DNA from: Verrucomicrobiales bacterium | GTDB taxonomy: Bacteria; Verrucomicrobiota; Verrucomicrobiia; Verrucomicrobiales; DEV007 | Assembly (NCBI GenBank): GCA_013213905.1 | Contig: JABSSQ010000149.1 | Location: 1-42,926 of the forward strand | DNA length: 42,926 bases | Direction: 5' to 3' | In this document: positions 1 through 9,048 of the stretch, one piece after another | Position numbering within the stretch: position 1 is the first letter of the stretch | How the letters are laid out: every line of letters begins with the position of its first letter | The notes under the pieces: generated by a model | Databases searched by the model: none | What the model saw: the letters and a program-made list of their open reading frames with translations, nothing else | What the model was told of the DNA's origin: nothing | Made by a program: the position numbers and the translations under genes

Positions 1-1
1 G

Positions 2-1582
2 AATGCGCATGTTCCCTGGGTTCGTCACCCGGAGGTCGCCCATTGCCTCGAAGAGGACTGGCTTCACAGCGCTGTGCTCGAAACGCACCTGCCACTCCTG
101 GAAATGCTGTTCCGTCTTCGCGAGGAAGGCGTGCCTTACAAGCTGACGCTCAACCTCTCGCCGACTTTCCTGGCCATGCTTCAGGACCGCACCCTGAAGC
201 GTCGCACCCTCGCCTATCTCGACCGCACCCTGCGCCTCTGCCGGGACGAAGTGGAGCGCGGCGATATCACCGGCTTCGGCAACCTGGCGGAAACCTACGA
301 AGATCGTTTCCACAAACTCCGCTCTCTCTTCATCGACGACTGGCACGGCGATCTCGTGCGCGCTTACACCAACCTGCGCGACAGCGGTCACCTCGAACTC
401 ACCGCCAGCGCCGCAACCCACGGTCTGCTTCCGCTTCTCATGCGGGTGCCGGAATCCGTCCAGGCACAGGTCCGGGCCGGCATTCGACAGTATGTTCAGT
501 GCTTTGGCAGGATGCCACGCGGGTTCTGGCTTCCGGAATGCGCCTACGCACCGGCCATGAGCGCCCTGCTCAAGAACGAAGGCATCGACTGGACCCTGGT
601 AGAAGAACACGGCATGGCCGACGCGCCACAGACCGACGAGCTGTTTCCTTTCATCCCCGGAGAAACGCCGGACGGCCTCATTGTTTTTGGACGCGACCAG
701 AGCAGCAGCAGCGAAATCTGGAGCGCCGACGAAGGCTATCCCGGCGACGGACGCTACCGCGACTTCATGCGTGATGTCGGGCTCGATGCTCCCATCGAAT
801 ACTTGCGCGACTACCTTGATGACTCGGAGCAGCGACAGTTCACCGGCCTGAAATATTTCCGTTCCTCCCGCGACAACAACGAGAGTGAACCCTACGACGA
901 GGAGCTCGCCGACAAGGCCCTCGAAGAGCACTCGATGCACTTCGTATCCAGCCGCGGGGCCCAGCTCGCGTCACTCGAAGCCGACGGGGTCGAAAACCCC
1001 ATGATCGTCTGTGCTTTCGACGCCGATCTCTTTGGCCACTGGTGGTATGAGGGCACCAGCTTCCTCGAACGCATCTTTCGCAAGACTGCCGAGCGCGGTG
1101 ACTTCACTTTCACCAGCCCCGGTTCCTATCTCGCCGAAAACGCCGAGCGCGAGTTCCCGACGGTGACGCCGGTTTCCTCGTCCTGGGGTGAAGGTGGTTA
1201 CTTCGAAACCTGGACCAGCGAGAGCAACAACTGGGTGCACAACGAAATCCAGAAACGCGCCGAGCAGCTCGCCCGCTTTGTCCGCCTCTTTGAAGAAAAC
1301 CGCGAGGACTATACCGAGCAGGCCGTCGCCCACCGCCAGCGGTGCATGCAGTTGATGACGAAAGAGTTGCTCCTCGCACAGTCCAGCGACTGGGCGTTCC
1401 TGATGAACAATGAGCCCTCTCGCGAATACGCCGAGAAGCGCACCAATGATCACTTCAAGAACTTCGATCGCATCTGGGCACTAACCGCAAAATCGAGCGA
1501 CGAAGGCGAGTTTGACGAAATCGAACCGCTGAATCCGATCTATTCAGACTTGCCCTGGAACCTGTTCGAGCCTTACGAGTAA
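2..1582 (+). CDS. Glycoside hydrolase family 57 / 1,4-alpha-glucan branching enzyme-like protein, 5' end outside window
   Basis: The open frame runs from base 2 (NAHVPWVRHPEVAHCLEEDWLHSAVLETHLPLLEML...) upstream of the listed GTG at 74; GH57-like N-terminus (H-x-P-x-VRHPE) and FWLPECAY motif. Confidence 0.85.
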   Translation, partial: NAHVPWVRHPEVAHCLEEDWLHSAVLETHLPLLEMLFRLREEGVPYKLTLNLSPTFLAMLQDRTLKRRTLAYLDRTLRLCRDEVERGDITGFGNLAETYEDRFHKLRSLFIDDWHGDLVRAYTNLRDSGHLELTASAATHGLLPLLMRVPESVQAQVRAGIRQYVQCFGRMPRGFWLPECAYAPAMSALLKNEGIDWTLVEEHGMADAPQTDELFPFIPGETPDGLIVFGRDQSSSSEIWSADEGYPGDGRYRDFMRDVGLDAPIEYLRDYLDDSEQRQFTGLKYFRSSRDNNESEPYDEELADKALEEHSMHFVSSRGAQLASLEADGVENPMIVCAFDADLFGHWWYEGTSFLERIFRKTAERGDFTFTSPGSYLAENAEREFPTVTPVSSSWGEGGYFETWTSESNNWVHNEIQKRAEQLARFVRLFEENREDYTEQAVAHRQRCMQLMTKELLLAQSSDWAFLMNNEPSREYAEKRTNDHFKNFDRIWALTAKSSDEGEFDEIEPLNPIYSDLPWNLFEPYE

Positions 1583-1595
1583 GGGCGTTCCGAAC

Positions 1596-2150
1596 ATGCC
1601 AGAGAATTACGTCTACTTCGATCTCGAAACCCAGCGCTCCGCCAATGATGTCGGCGGCTGGGACCGCAAGGCTGACATGAAGATGTCGGTTGGCGTGACC
1701 TACAGCTCTGCCAACGGCTCCTACATGATCTACGACGAGGCCAATGTGCAGGGTCTGATCGACGAACTCGTCTCCGCAGATGTTGTCGTTGGCTTCAACC
1801 ACATCTGGTTCGATTACGAGGTGCTGATGGGTTACACCATCCTCGACCTCAAAGAGCAGACCACCAATCTCGACCTCATGCTCGATCTTGAGCAAGTCCT
1901 CGAGCACAAACCCAAACTCGACGCGGTCGCCGCCGAGACCCTCGGCGAAGGGAAAACCGCGGTCGGCACCGACGCCATCAAGTGGTGGCAGGAAGGCCGT
2001 ATCATGGATATTGCCGAATACTGCTGCTTCGACGTCAAAGTCACCAAGCTGGTGCACGAATACGGGGCTCAACACGGGATGGTGAAATACAAGAACCGGT
2101 TCAACCAGTCCCTCGAAGTCCCGGTGAACTGGAAAATGCCAGCGAGCTGA
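1596..2150 (+). CDS. Predicted RNase H-like (DEDD) 3'-5' exonuclease domain protein
   Basis: YFDLETQ (DxE), GFNHIWFDYEVL and YCCFDVKVT motifs typical of DEDD/YprB-like RNase H folds. Confidence 0.65.
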   Translation: MPENYVYFDLETQRSANDVGGWDRKADMKMSVGVTYSSANGSYMIYDEANVQGLIDELVSADVVVGFNHIWFDYEVLMGYTILDLKEQTTNLDLMLDLEQVLEHKPKLDAVAAETLGEGKTAVGTDAIKWWQEGRIMDIAEYCCFDVKVTKLVHEYGAQHGMVKYKNRFNQSLEVPVNWKMPAS

Positions 2151-2160
2151 GCTCGCACTC

Positions 2161-2340
2161 TTGATCTTGATCTTGATTTTAATCCTGATCTTGATCCCTT
2201 CTGGGACCCCGCGTCTTTTTCCTTTTCTTACTCCTTTTCTTTTTCTGCGGGTAATGGCACCGCTTTACCTGCGTCTCAATTCGCTCGGGAAGAGTAAGAA
2301 AAAGATAAAGATTAAGAAAAAGACTCCGGCCGGCGGCCGG
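2161..2340. repeat. Hexanucleotide-periodic imperfect inverted-repeat element
   Basis: TTGATC-type hexamers at 2161-2196, TTTTTC/CTTTTC/TTACTC hexamers at 2215-2244, central GCGGGTAA...TTACCTGC hairpin, then inverted GAGTAA/GAAAAA/GATAAA/GATTAA/GAAAAA hexamers at 2292-2321, and a CCGGCC-GGC-GGCCGG hairpin at 2326-2340. Confidence 0.7.
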
Positions 2341-2350
2341 TTCCCAAGGA

Positions 2351-5300
2351 ATGTCGCAATCCCCCTCCAGCTCCACTCCCAGCATCGAAGTCCGCGGTGC
2401 CCGGCAGAACAATCTCCAGGGCATCGATATCGACATTCCAATCGGCAAACTCACCGTCGTGACCGGCCCGAGTGGATCGGGCAAATCGAGCCTCGCTTTC
2501 CAGACGCTTTACGCCGAAGGCCAGCGTCGCTACGTCGAAACCTTCTCACCCTACACCCGGCAGTTCTTCGACCGGATGGACAAGCCGCAGGTCGATGCCA
2601 TTAACGGCATCCCTCCGGCGATCGCCATCGAGCAACAGAACGCCGTTAAGACGACACGCTCCACTGTCGGCACGATCACCGAGATCAACGACTACCTGAA
2701 GCTGCTCTTTCCCCGCCTCTGTCGCGGATACGATCCCGTCAGTGGCGACCTGATCGAACCGGATTCTCCCGAATCGATTCACCGCAAGACGGTCGAGCGT
2801 TTTGGCAAGGACACCACCCTGCTGATTCTCTTCGGAGTTCCCGTCCCCGCTGACACTCCCGTGGCTGAGTTCTTCGAGTTTCTCCAGCAACAGGGCTACG
2901 CCCGCGTCTGGATCTTTGGCAAGGCCTACCGCGTCGACTCCCCGGAGGCCTACGATAAGAAAAAACTGCCCGGCAAAGTCGACGTTATCCAGGACCGGGT
3001 TGCGCCGGCCCGTCGCTCCCGCTTTCTGGAGGCTCTCGAAAGAGCTCTCGATTTCGGAAAAGGAGTCGTCACGGTCGTCGATCCCGATTCCGGCGAGCAG
3101 GCCGCCTTTTCCCGGGGATGGACCTCGCCCGAAACCGGCACGGAGTTAAAGCCACCGGTTCCCGGCCTCTTTTCTTTCAACCACCCCATGGGTGCCTGCC
3201 CCGAGTGCCGCGGCTTCGGACGCGTCATTGGAATCGACGTCGATAAGGCCCTCCCTGACAAATCGCTCTCTATCGCCGAGGGGCTGGTTCGCGCTTTTCA
3301 GGGCGATGCCTACTACGAATGCGAAGAAGACCTCGAGCGCTGCGCTCGCGCCCGGGGCCTCAGCACAGTGACGCCATTTGACGAACTCTCAGCGGAAGAT
3401 CAGCAGTGGATCATCGAAGGCGAAGGCGGCGACCCGGAGGATGCCTACCAAGACGGATCGTGGTACGGCGTTCGCGGCTTCTTCGACTGGCTCGAGTCAC
3501 GGGCCTACCGCATGCATGTCAGGGTTTTCCTGAGTCGTTACCGCAGCTACACCACGTGCAAAGCATGCAAAGGCACCCGGCTCAAATCCGAGGCTCTTAA
3601 TTTCAAGATCAACGACAAAACCCTACCCGACCTCTGGCAACTCTCGATTGATGATCTGGCGACCTTCTTCGCCACCATCAAGGTGCGCCCCGAAGACCGC
3701 ACCGCCACGATGCTCTACGAGGAGGTCAGCAACCGTCTCGGCTACCTTCGGGAGGTGGGACTGGGTTACCTCAATCTCGACCGGCCCACTCGCACCTTAT
3801 CCGGCGGTGAAACCGAACGCGTCAATCTCACCACTTGCCTGGGCGCCAGCCTGACAAACACACTTTTTGTTCTCGATGAACCCACCGTCGGACTGCATCC
3901 GCGCGACGTCGGCAAACTCATCGGCGTTATGCAACGCCTCCGCGACCTCGGCAACACGATTGTTGTTGTTGAACACGAGGAAGCGGTGATTCGATCCGCA
4001 GATCACCTCATCGACATTGGGCCGGGACGCGGCGAAGGCGGAGGCCACCTCGTCTACGCCGGCCCCGGGGCTCACACCGCAGCTCAGGCCAAACCCTTCG
4101 CTAAGGAACACCCGGACGCACTCACCCTGCAATACCTCAGCGGAAGCCGCGAGATTGCGGTCCCCCAAAAGCGGCGCAAGCCGAAGCACAAGCTCACCAT
4201 CAAGCGGGCCACTCAGCACAACCTCAAGAAAATCGACGTCGACATTCCCCTCGGCGTTCTCTGCTGTGTGACCGGCGTGTCAGGGTCCGGCAAGTCCACC
4301 CTGATTCACTCCGTTCTCTACGGCAACCTGATGAAACAGCTCGGTCTTTCCGGTGCTGACACCGAGGTAGGTTCAAGCAAGGGCATCAAGGGAGTGGAAC
4401 GCGTTCGCGAGGTCGTCATGGTCGACCAGGCGCCGCTCGCCAAGACACCGCGTTCAACTCCGGCCGTTTACACCGGAATCTTTGAGCCGATTCGCAAACT
4501 CTTCACCGAAACGCCGGAGGGCAAATCGCGCGATCTCACTCCCGGCTATTTTTCCTTCAACAGCGGCGCTGGTCGCTGCTCCCGCTGCATGGGCAACGGT
4601 TACGAAAAAGTGGAGATGCAATTTCTCAGCGATCTCTACGTGACCTGCCCCGAGTGCGAGGGCAAACGCTACACCCCTGAAGCGCTTGAGATCGAACTGG
4701 AAGACAGGAACATCCACCAGGTCCTCACCATGACGGTGACCGAGGCGATCGAGTTCTTCTTCGTGATCGACAATCGCAAGGCCCAGAATGTGGTCGAGGG
4801 GCTCCAACTTCTCTCTGATGTCGGCCTGGGCTACCTGCGACTCGGCCAACCTCTCAACACTCTGAGCGGCGGGGAAAGCCAGCGCCTCAAGCTTGTTGGC
4901 CACCTGCTTGCCAAACCGAAGCAGGCCAGGATGGACGGCAAAACCAGCCTGCTCATCTTCGACGAGCCTACCACCGGCCTCCACTTCGATGACACCGGCA
5001 TGCTGCTGAAAGTTTTCGAACGCCTCGTCGATGCCGGCGACTCCGTCATTGTGATCGAGCACAACCTCGACGTCATCAAATGCGCGGATCACATCGTCGA
5101 CCTTGGCCCGGAGGCCGGAGCACACGGCGGAGAGGTGGTCATCGCCGGCACCCCTGAGGAAGTCATGGCTCATGCCGGATCACACACCGGTCGCTACCTT
5201 TCCCAACATCTCACTCCCCGCCTTTCGGTGGCCCGCGAACAGCTCAAGGTCGCCGATTCTTCGAATCCGGTTCTCTACGAAACTGATCGCGCAAACAACG

Positions 5301-7990
5301 TCATCCAGCTACACGGTGCCCGGGAAAATAACCTCAAGGAAATCGACGTCACTATTCCGCGGGAGGAGTTTGTCGTCGTCACCGGCCTGAGTGGATCCGG
5401 CAAATCCACCCTCGCTTTCGACATTCTTTTCGCCGAAGGCCAGCGACGCTTTCTCGACAGCATGTCCACTTACGCGCGGCAGTTTGTCGAGCAGATGGAG
5501 CGCCCTGACATTGATATTGTTTCAGGCCTGCCTCCCACAGTCGCGATCGAACAACGCATCTCCCGGGGAGGCGGCAAATCCACCGTCGCCACCGTCACCG
5601 AGGTCTGGCATTTCCTTCGCCTTCTCTACGCCAAGGTCGGCACCCAGTTTTCTCCCGACTCAGGAAAGAAGGTCGAGAAGCAAAGTGTCACTTCCATCGT
5701 CACCCGAATCCGTGAGACCTCGAAAAAGGGCAAGCGCCCCGTCAAGGTGATGGCTCCGCTGATCAAGGCGAGAAAAGGGTACCACACCGATGTCGCAGAA
5801 TGGGCCGGGCGACAGGGTTTTGACACCTTGCTGGTCGACGGGCAGTTCGTCGAAGTGGATTCGTTCGAGCGCCTCGAACGATTCAAGGAACACACCATCG
5901 ACGTCATTGTCGGCGAAGTGACGCCGAAGACCTCACCGGAGGACGTGCTCGAATTTGTCGAAACCGCGCTTCGTCTCGGCAAACGCACGCTGCGTTTCCT
6001 CGATCCTGACAACCGCATTCAGGTGGCGAATACCGAAATGAGCGATCCCGACACCGGTCGCTCCTTCGAAGAGCTCGATCCGCGTCTCTTTTCCTACAAT
6101 TCCCCCCACGGCTGGTGTCCCCTCTGCCGGGGTTACGGCACTGTCGAGAAACGGGTGGTCCGTTCCGACGAGCGCGACGCCGAATCACAGCTCGACGCGG
6201 AGCTGCGCGAAGAGTATCGACGCTCGCGCGCCAAGGATGAAAGCGACACCGAAGTTTGTCCTGAGTGCAACGGCGCCCGCCTCAACGAAGTCGCGCGATT
6301 CGTTCGACTCGAACAGGGCAAGAAGCAGATCGCCATTCACGAGATTGCCGCGCTCTCGGTCAGCGAAGCGAAGCAACTCATCAGCGGATTCAAATTCGAC
6401 AAGCAGGCCGCGCTCATCACTCGCGATATCATTCCCGAGATTACCCAGCGCCTGCATTTCATGGAAGAAGTCGGTCTGGGCTACCTTCAACTCGACCGTT
6501 CCGCCACCACGCTCAGTGGCGGGGAAAGCCAGCGCATTCGCCTCGCTGCTCAGTTGGGGTCCAACCTGCGCGGTGTGCTTTACGTGCTCGACGAGCCTAC
6601 CATCGGACTGCACCCGCGGGACAACGCCAACCTGCTCGACACTCTCAGCGCGCTCAAGGACAAGGGCAATTCCTTGGTCGTGGTGGAACACGACGAGGAA
6701 ACGATCCGGCGCTCCGATCACCTCATCGACCTTGGCCCGGGAGCCGGCCAGTTCGGCGGTGAAGTCGTCTGGGAAGGACCACCGAAACAACTCTTCAACG
6801 GCAAGAAGAACGGCAGCCAGTCCCCTACTCTCGAGGCTTTCACCAACCCGCTCATCCACCCCATGAAAGGGGGCCGCCGCAAGCTCCCTGCGAAGAACCG
6901 CAAAGCGGGCTGGATTCGAATCAAAGGCGCCAGCACCAACAATCTAAAGAACATCGATGTTCGCATTCCGGTAGGACGGCTCACAGTCATCGCCGGCATC
7001 TCGGGATCCGGGAAATCCAGCTTCATGCGCGGCGTGCTGAAGCCTGCGGTCGATTCGGCGCTGAAAAAGCCAACCCGCAAAACCGCCAAGAAGAAAGCCG
7101 CGCCAAAGAAAAGGGCAACCGTGAAGAAGACCTGGAAAGAGATCGAAGGTGTCGATCAGCTCGAAGCGGTCTACGAAGTCGACCAGTCCCCCATCGGAAA
7201 GACCTCGCGCTCAACGCCGGCGACCTACGTCAAAGTCTTCGACGAGATCCGGAAACTCTTCGCCCAGCTGCCTGACGCCCGCGCCCGCGGCTATACTGCC
7301 TCGCGCTTCTCCTTCAACACCGAAGGCGGCCGCTGCGAATCCTGTAAGGGCAACGGCCAGATCAAGCTGGAGATGACCTTCCTTCCCACAACCTACGTCA
7401 TTTGCGAGGAATGTCAGGGGCGGCGGTTCAACAGCCCCACCCTCGAGATCGAATACAACGGCAAATCGATCGGAGACATCATGGATCTTTCAATCGAGGA
7501 AGCGGCAGACTTTTTCCAAGGGCACCCCAAGATCTCCCGCACCCTTAATTTGATGAGAGACACCGGGCTCGGTTACCTCCGCCTCGGCCAACCCAGTCCC
7601 TCCGTTTCGGGCGGGGAAGCTCAGCGCATCAAACTCGTCACTGAGCTAACCCGCGGCATGGGTCGCTCCGCCAATGCCAGGCTGCGCCAGAACCGCCAGC
7701 CGAAGTCGAACCTTTACCTCATCGAGGAACCCAGTATCGGCCTGCATACCACCGACGTAAGGCGCCTGCTCGAGGTCATCCACCGTCTCGTCGATGACGG
7801 ACATACCGTCGTTGTCATTGAGCACAGTCTCGAGATCATGGCCGAAGCCGACCACCTCATCGAAATTGGTCCTGAAGCCGGAGCGGACGGAGGCACCGTC
7901 GTGGCTGCGGGAACTCCAGAGGAAGTGATTCAAGTCAAAGAGAGCCGAACGGCACCTTTTTTGAGACGTCAGTTAGGGTCCGGAGGATAA
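2351..7990 (+). CDS. uvrA: Tandem (double-length) excinuclease ABC subunit A, four ABC ATPase units
   Basis: 1879 aa; four Walker A motifs (GPSGSGKSS, GVSGSGKST, GLSGSGKST, GISGSGKSS), four signature motifs (LSGGETERV, LSGGESQRL, LSGGESQRI, VSGGEAQRI) and paired CxxC zinc modules of the UvrA type. Confidence 0.95.
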   Translation: MSQSPSSSTPSIEVRGARQNNLQGIDIDIPIGKLTVVTGPSGSGKSSLAFQTLYAEGQRRYVETFSPYTRQFFDRMDKPQVDAINGIPPAIAIEQQNAVKTTRSTVGTITEINDYLKLLFPRLCRGYDPVSGDLIEPDSPESIHRKTVERFGKDTTLLILFGVPVPADTPVAEFFEFLQQQGYARVWIFGKAYRVDSPEAYDKKKLPGKVDVIQDRVAPARRSRFLEALERALDFGKGVVTVVDPDSGEQAAFSRGWTSPETGTELKPPVPGLFSFNHPMGACPECRGFGRVIGIDVDKALPDKSLSIAEGLVRAFQGDAYYECEEDLERCARARGLSTVTPFDELSAEDQQWIIEGEGGDPEDAYQDGSWYGVRGFFDWLESRAYRMHVRVFLSRYRSYTTCKACKGTRLKSEALNFKINDKTLPDLWQLSIDDLATFFATIKVRPEDRTATMLYEEVSNRLGYLREVGLGYLNLDRPTRTLSGGETERVNLTTCLGASLTNTLFVLDEPTVGLHPRDVGKLIGVMQRLRDLGNTIVVVEHEEAVIRSADHLIDIGPGRGEGGGHLVYAGPGAHTAAQAKPFAKEHPDALTLQYLSGSREIAVPQKRRKPKHKLTIKRATQHNLKKIDVDIPLGVLCCVTGVSGSGKSTLIHSVLYGNLMKQLGLSGADTEVGSSKGIKGVERVREVVMVDQAPLAKTPRSTPAVYTGIFEPIRKLFTETPEGKSRDLTPGYFSFNSGAGRCSRCMGNGYEKVEMQFLSDLYVTCPECEGKRYTPEALEIELEDRNIHQVLTMTVTEAIEFFFVIDNRKAQNVVEGLQLLSDVGLGYLRLGQPLNTLSGGESQRLKLVGHLLAKPKQARMDGKTSLLIFDEPTTGLHFDDTGMLLKVFERLVDAGDSVIVIEHNLDVIKCADHIVDLGPEAGAHGGEVVIAGTPEEVMAHAGSHTGRYLSQHLTPRLSVAREQLKVADSSNPVLYETDRANNVIQLHGARENNLKEIDVTIPREEFVVVTGLSGSGKSTLAFDILFAEGQRRFLDSMSTYARQFVEQMERPDIDIVSGLPPTVAIEQRISRGGGKSTVATVTEVWHFLRLLYAKVGTQFSPDSGKKVEKQSVTSIVTRIRETSKKGKRPVKVMAPLIKARKGYHTDVAEWAGRQGFDTLLVDGQFVEVDSFERLERFKEHTIDVIVGEVTPKTSPEDVLEFVETALRLGKRTLRFLDPDNRIQVANTEMSDPDTGRSFEELDPRLFSYNSPHGWCPLCRGYGTVEKRVVRSDERDAESQLDAELREEYRRSRAKDESDTEVCPECNGARLNEVARFVRLEQGKKQIAIHEIAALSVSEAKQLISGFKFDKQAALITRDIIPEITQRLHFMEEVGLGYLQLDRSATTLSGGESQRIRLAAQLGSNLRGVLYVLDEPTIGLHPRDNANLLDTLSALKDKGNSLVVVEHDEETIRRSDHLIDLGPGAGQFGGEVVWEGPPKQLFNGKKNGSQSPTLEAFTNPLIHPMKGGRRKLPAKNRKAGWIRIKGASTNNLKNIDVRIPVGRLTVIAGISGSGKSSFMRGVLKPAVDSALKKPTRKTAKKKAAPKKRATVKKTWKEIEGVDQLEAVYEVDQSPIGKTSRSTPATYVKVFDEIRKLFAQLPDARARGYTASRFSFNTEGGRCESCKGNGQIKLEMTFLPTTYVICEECQGRRFNSPTLEIEYNGKSIGDIMDLSIEEAADFFQGHPKISRTLNLMRDTGLGYLRLGQPSPSVSGGEAQRIKLVTELTRGMGRSANARLRQNRQPKSNLYLIEEPSIGLHTTDVRRLLEVIHRLVDDGHTVVVIEHSLEIMAEADHLIEIGPEAGADGGTVVAAGTPEEVIQVKESRTAPFLRRQLGSGG

Positions 7991-8390
7991 AGCCGAAAGT
8001 GATTGCGAGGCAGGTTCTTCAGGCCACCTCAACACACTCGCCTCGTCCTGCCAGATCCATCCTCTCAGAGCAAGTTTGAGGACAGGAGAATTTCAATTCC
8101 CTTCGATCGTCCGGAGAGAAAATCCTAAAATCTCATGCGCCAGCTTTATAAAGACATCCTCATATTCGATGACGTCTCTGAACCCTTTACAGAAACCGCA
8201 CAGCCGGGCCATCCGCCCTTGCGCGCTTCAACACCAGGTAGCCACGCAAACGCTCCACCATATAGAACCCAACAGTAACGGTCGAGATACCGGTCATCCA
8301 CCGCACCTCCCACCGCTTCTGCCGCCATCATTGCCTCCTCTGCGACAGAATATTCGCACTGTTGCGTCCTTACAAAGTGGAACGCGAAAC

Positions 8391-8427
8391 AAAAGAGCCC
8401 CACACCGTAACGGCGTGGAGCTCTCTC
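8391..8427 (-). terminator. Rho-independent terminator of the minus-strand lipoprotein gene
   Basis: Minus strand GAGCTCCACGCCGTTACGGTGTGGGGCTCTTTT: long GC-rich stem followed by T-run, just 3' of the 8453-8857 CDS. Confidence 0.75.
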
Positions 8428-8452
8428 AAATCGATGTTTCTTCAGGAACCGA

Positions 8453-8857
8453 TCACTCGGTCGCGTCTTCGACTTTCTTGGCAGCGTCGTTGACAACTTT
8501 CTTAACTTTGTCGGTCGCAGCATCAGTTGCTTCCTTTGCCTTTTCGGTCGCGGCATCGGTCGCTTCCTTAGCCTTTTCGGTCACGGCATCGGTTGCTTCC
8601 TTAGCCTTTTCCTTGGCCTCGCCAGCAGCTTTCTCGGCGTCCTTTTTCATGTCTTCAGCTACATCTCCTGCGGCTTTGACGGCATCATCAGCAGCCTCTT
8701 CTACCTTTTTCATGGCCTCTCCCGCCGCCTCTTCCGTTTTTTCCAAGGCGTCAGAAGCATCTTCTTTCATCCCTTCAACGGTCTTTTCACACCCGACCAG
8801 AAACAGGCCGGTGCATAACGCGAGCAAAAGCATCAGTTTTTCAGTTTTTACAGTCAT
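8453..8857 (-). CDS. Small lipoprotein with LEA/apolipoprotein-like 11-residue amphipathic repeats
   Basis: Signal peptide and lipobox-like LFLVGC, then AKEATDAVTEK / AKEATDAATEK / AKEATDAATDK repeats; terminator downstream. Confidence 0.75.
   Translation of the reverse strand: MTVKTEKLMLLLALCTGLFLVGCEKTVEGMKEDASDALEKTEEAAGEAMKKVEEAADDAVKAAGDVAEDMKKDAEKAAGEAKEKAKEATDAVTEKAKEATDAATEKAKEATDAATDKVKKVVNDAAKKVEDATE
8511..8609. repeat. Three tandem 33-bp units within the lipoprotein CDS
   Basis: Units 8511-8543, 8544-8576, 8577-8609 of form tcggtcgcRgcatcRgtYgcttcctTWgcctttt. Confidence 0.8.
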
Positions 8858-9048
8858 TTTTGTATGGGTTCAGAGTTCTTTGAGTTCACATAAACGCGAA
8901 CACTGCATCATAACAGAAGGGGGGGGCAAAAATCAACGTATCCGAAGTGTTTTCTCTTCCTCGCAAAGCGAAAGAGACGCGACATTTCCGTTATCACTCT
9001 GAGCGACCTTGTGCTAATGTCCCGCCCAATTTTTTACACGACAGGTAT

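Noticed and set aside
4454-5173. 239-aa minus-strand ORF inside uvrA
   Set aside because: Antisense mirror of the UvrA frame; same for other ORFs nested in uvrA.
8146-8556. 136-aa minus-strand ORF beside the lipoprotein gene
   Set aside because: Overlaps the lipoprotein 3' end out of frame and crosses its terminator; no recognisable motif.
8511-8609. Possible CRISPR-like array from 33-bp units
   Set aside because: Units are directly adjacent without spacers and encode an in-frame 11-residue protein repeat.
8076-9002. 308-aa plus-strand ORF across 8076-9002
   Set aside because: It is the antisense of the well-supported lipoprotein gene; its Ser/Ala/Phe repeats are the complement of the real 33-bp repeats and it runs into the leuC leader.
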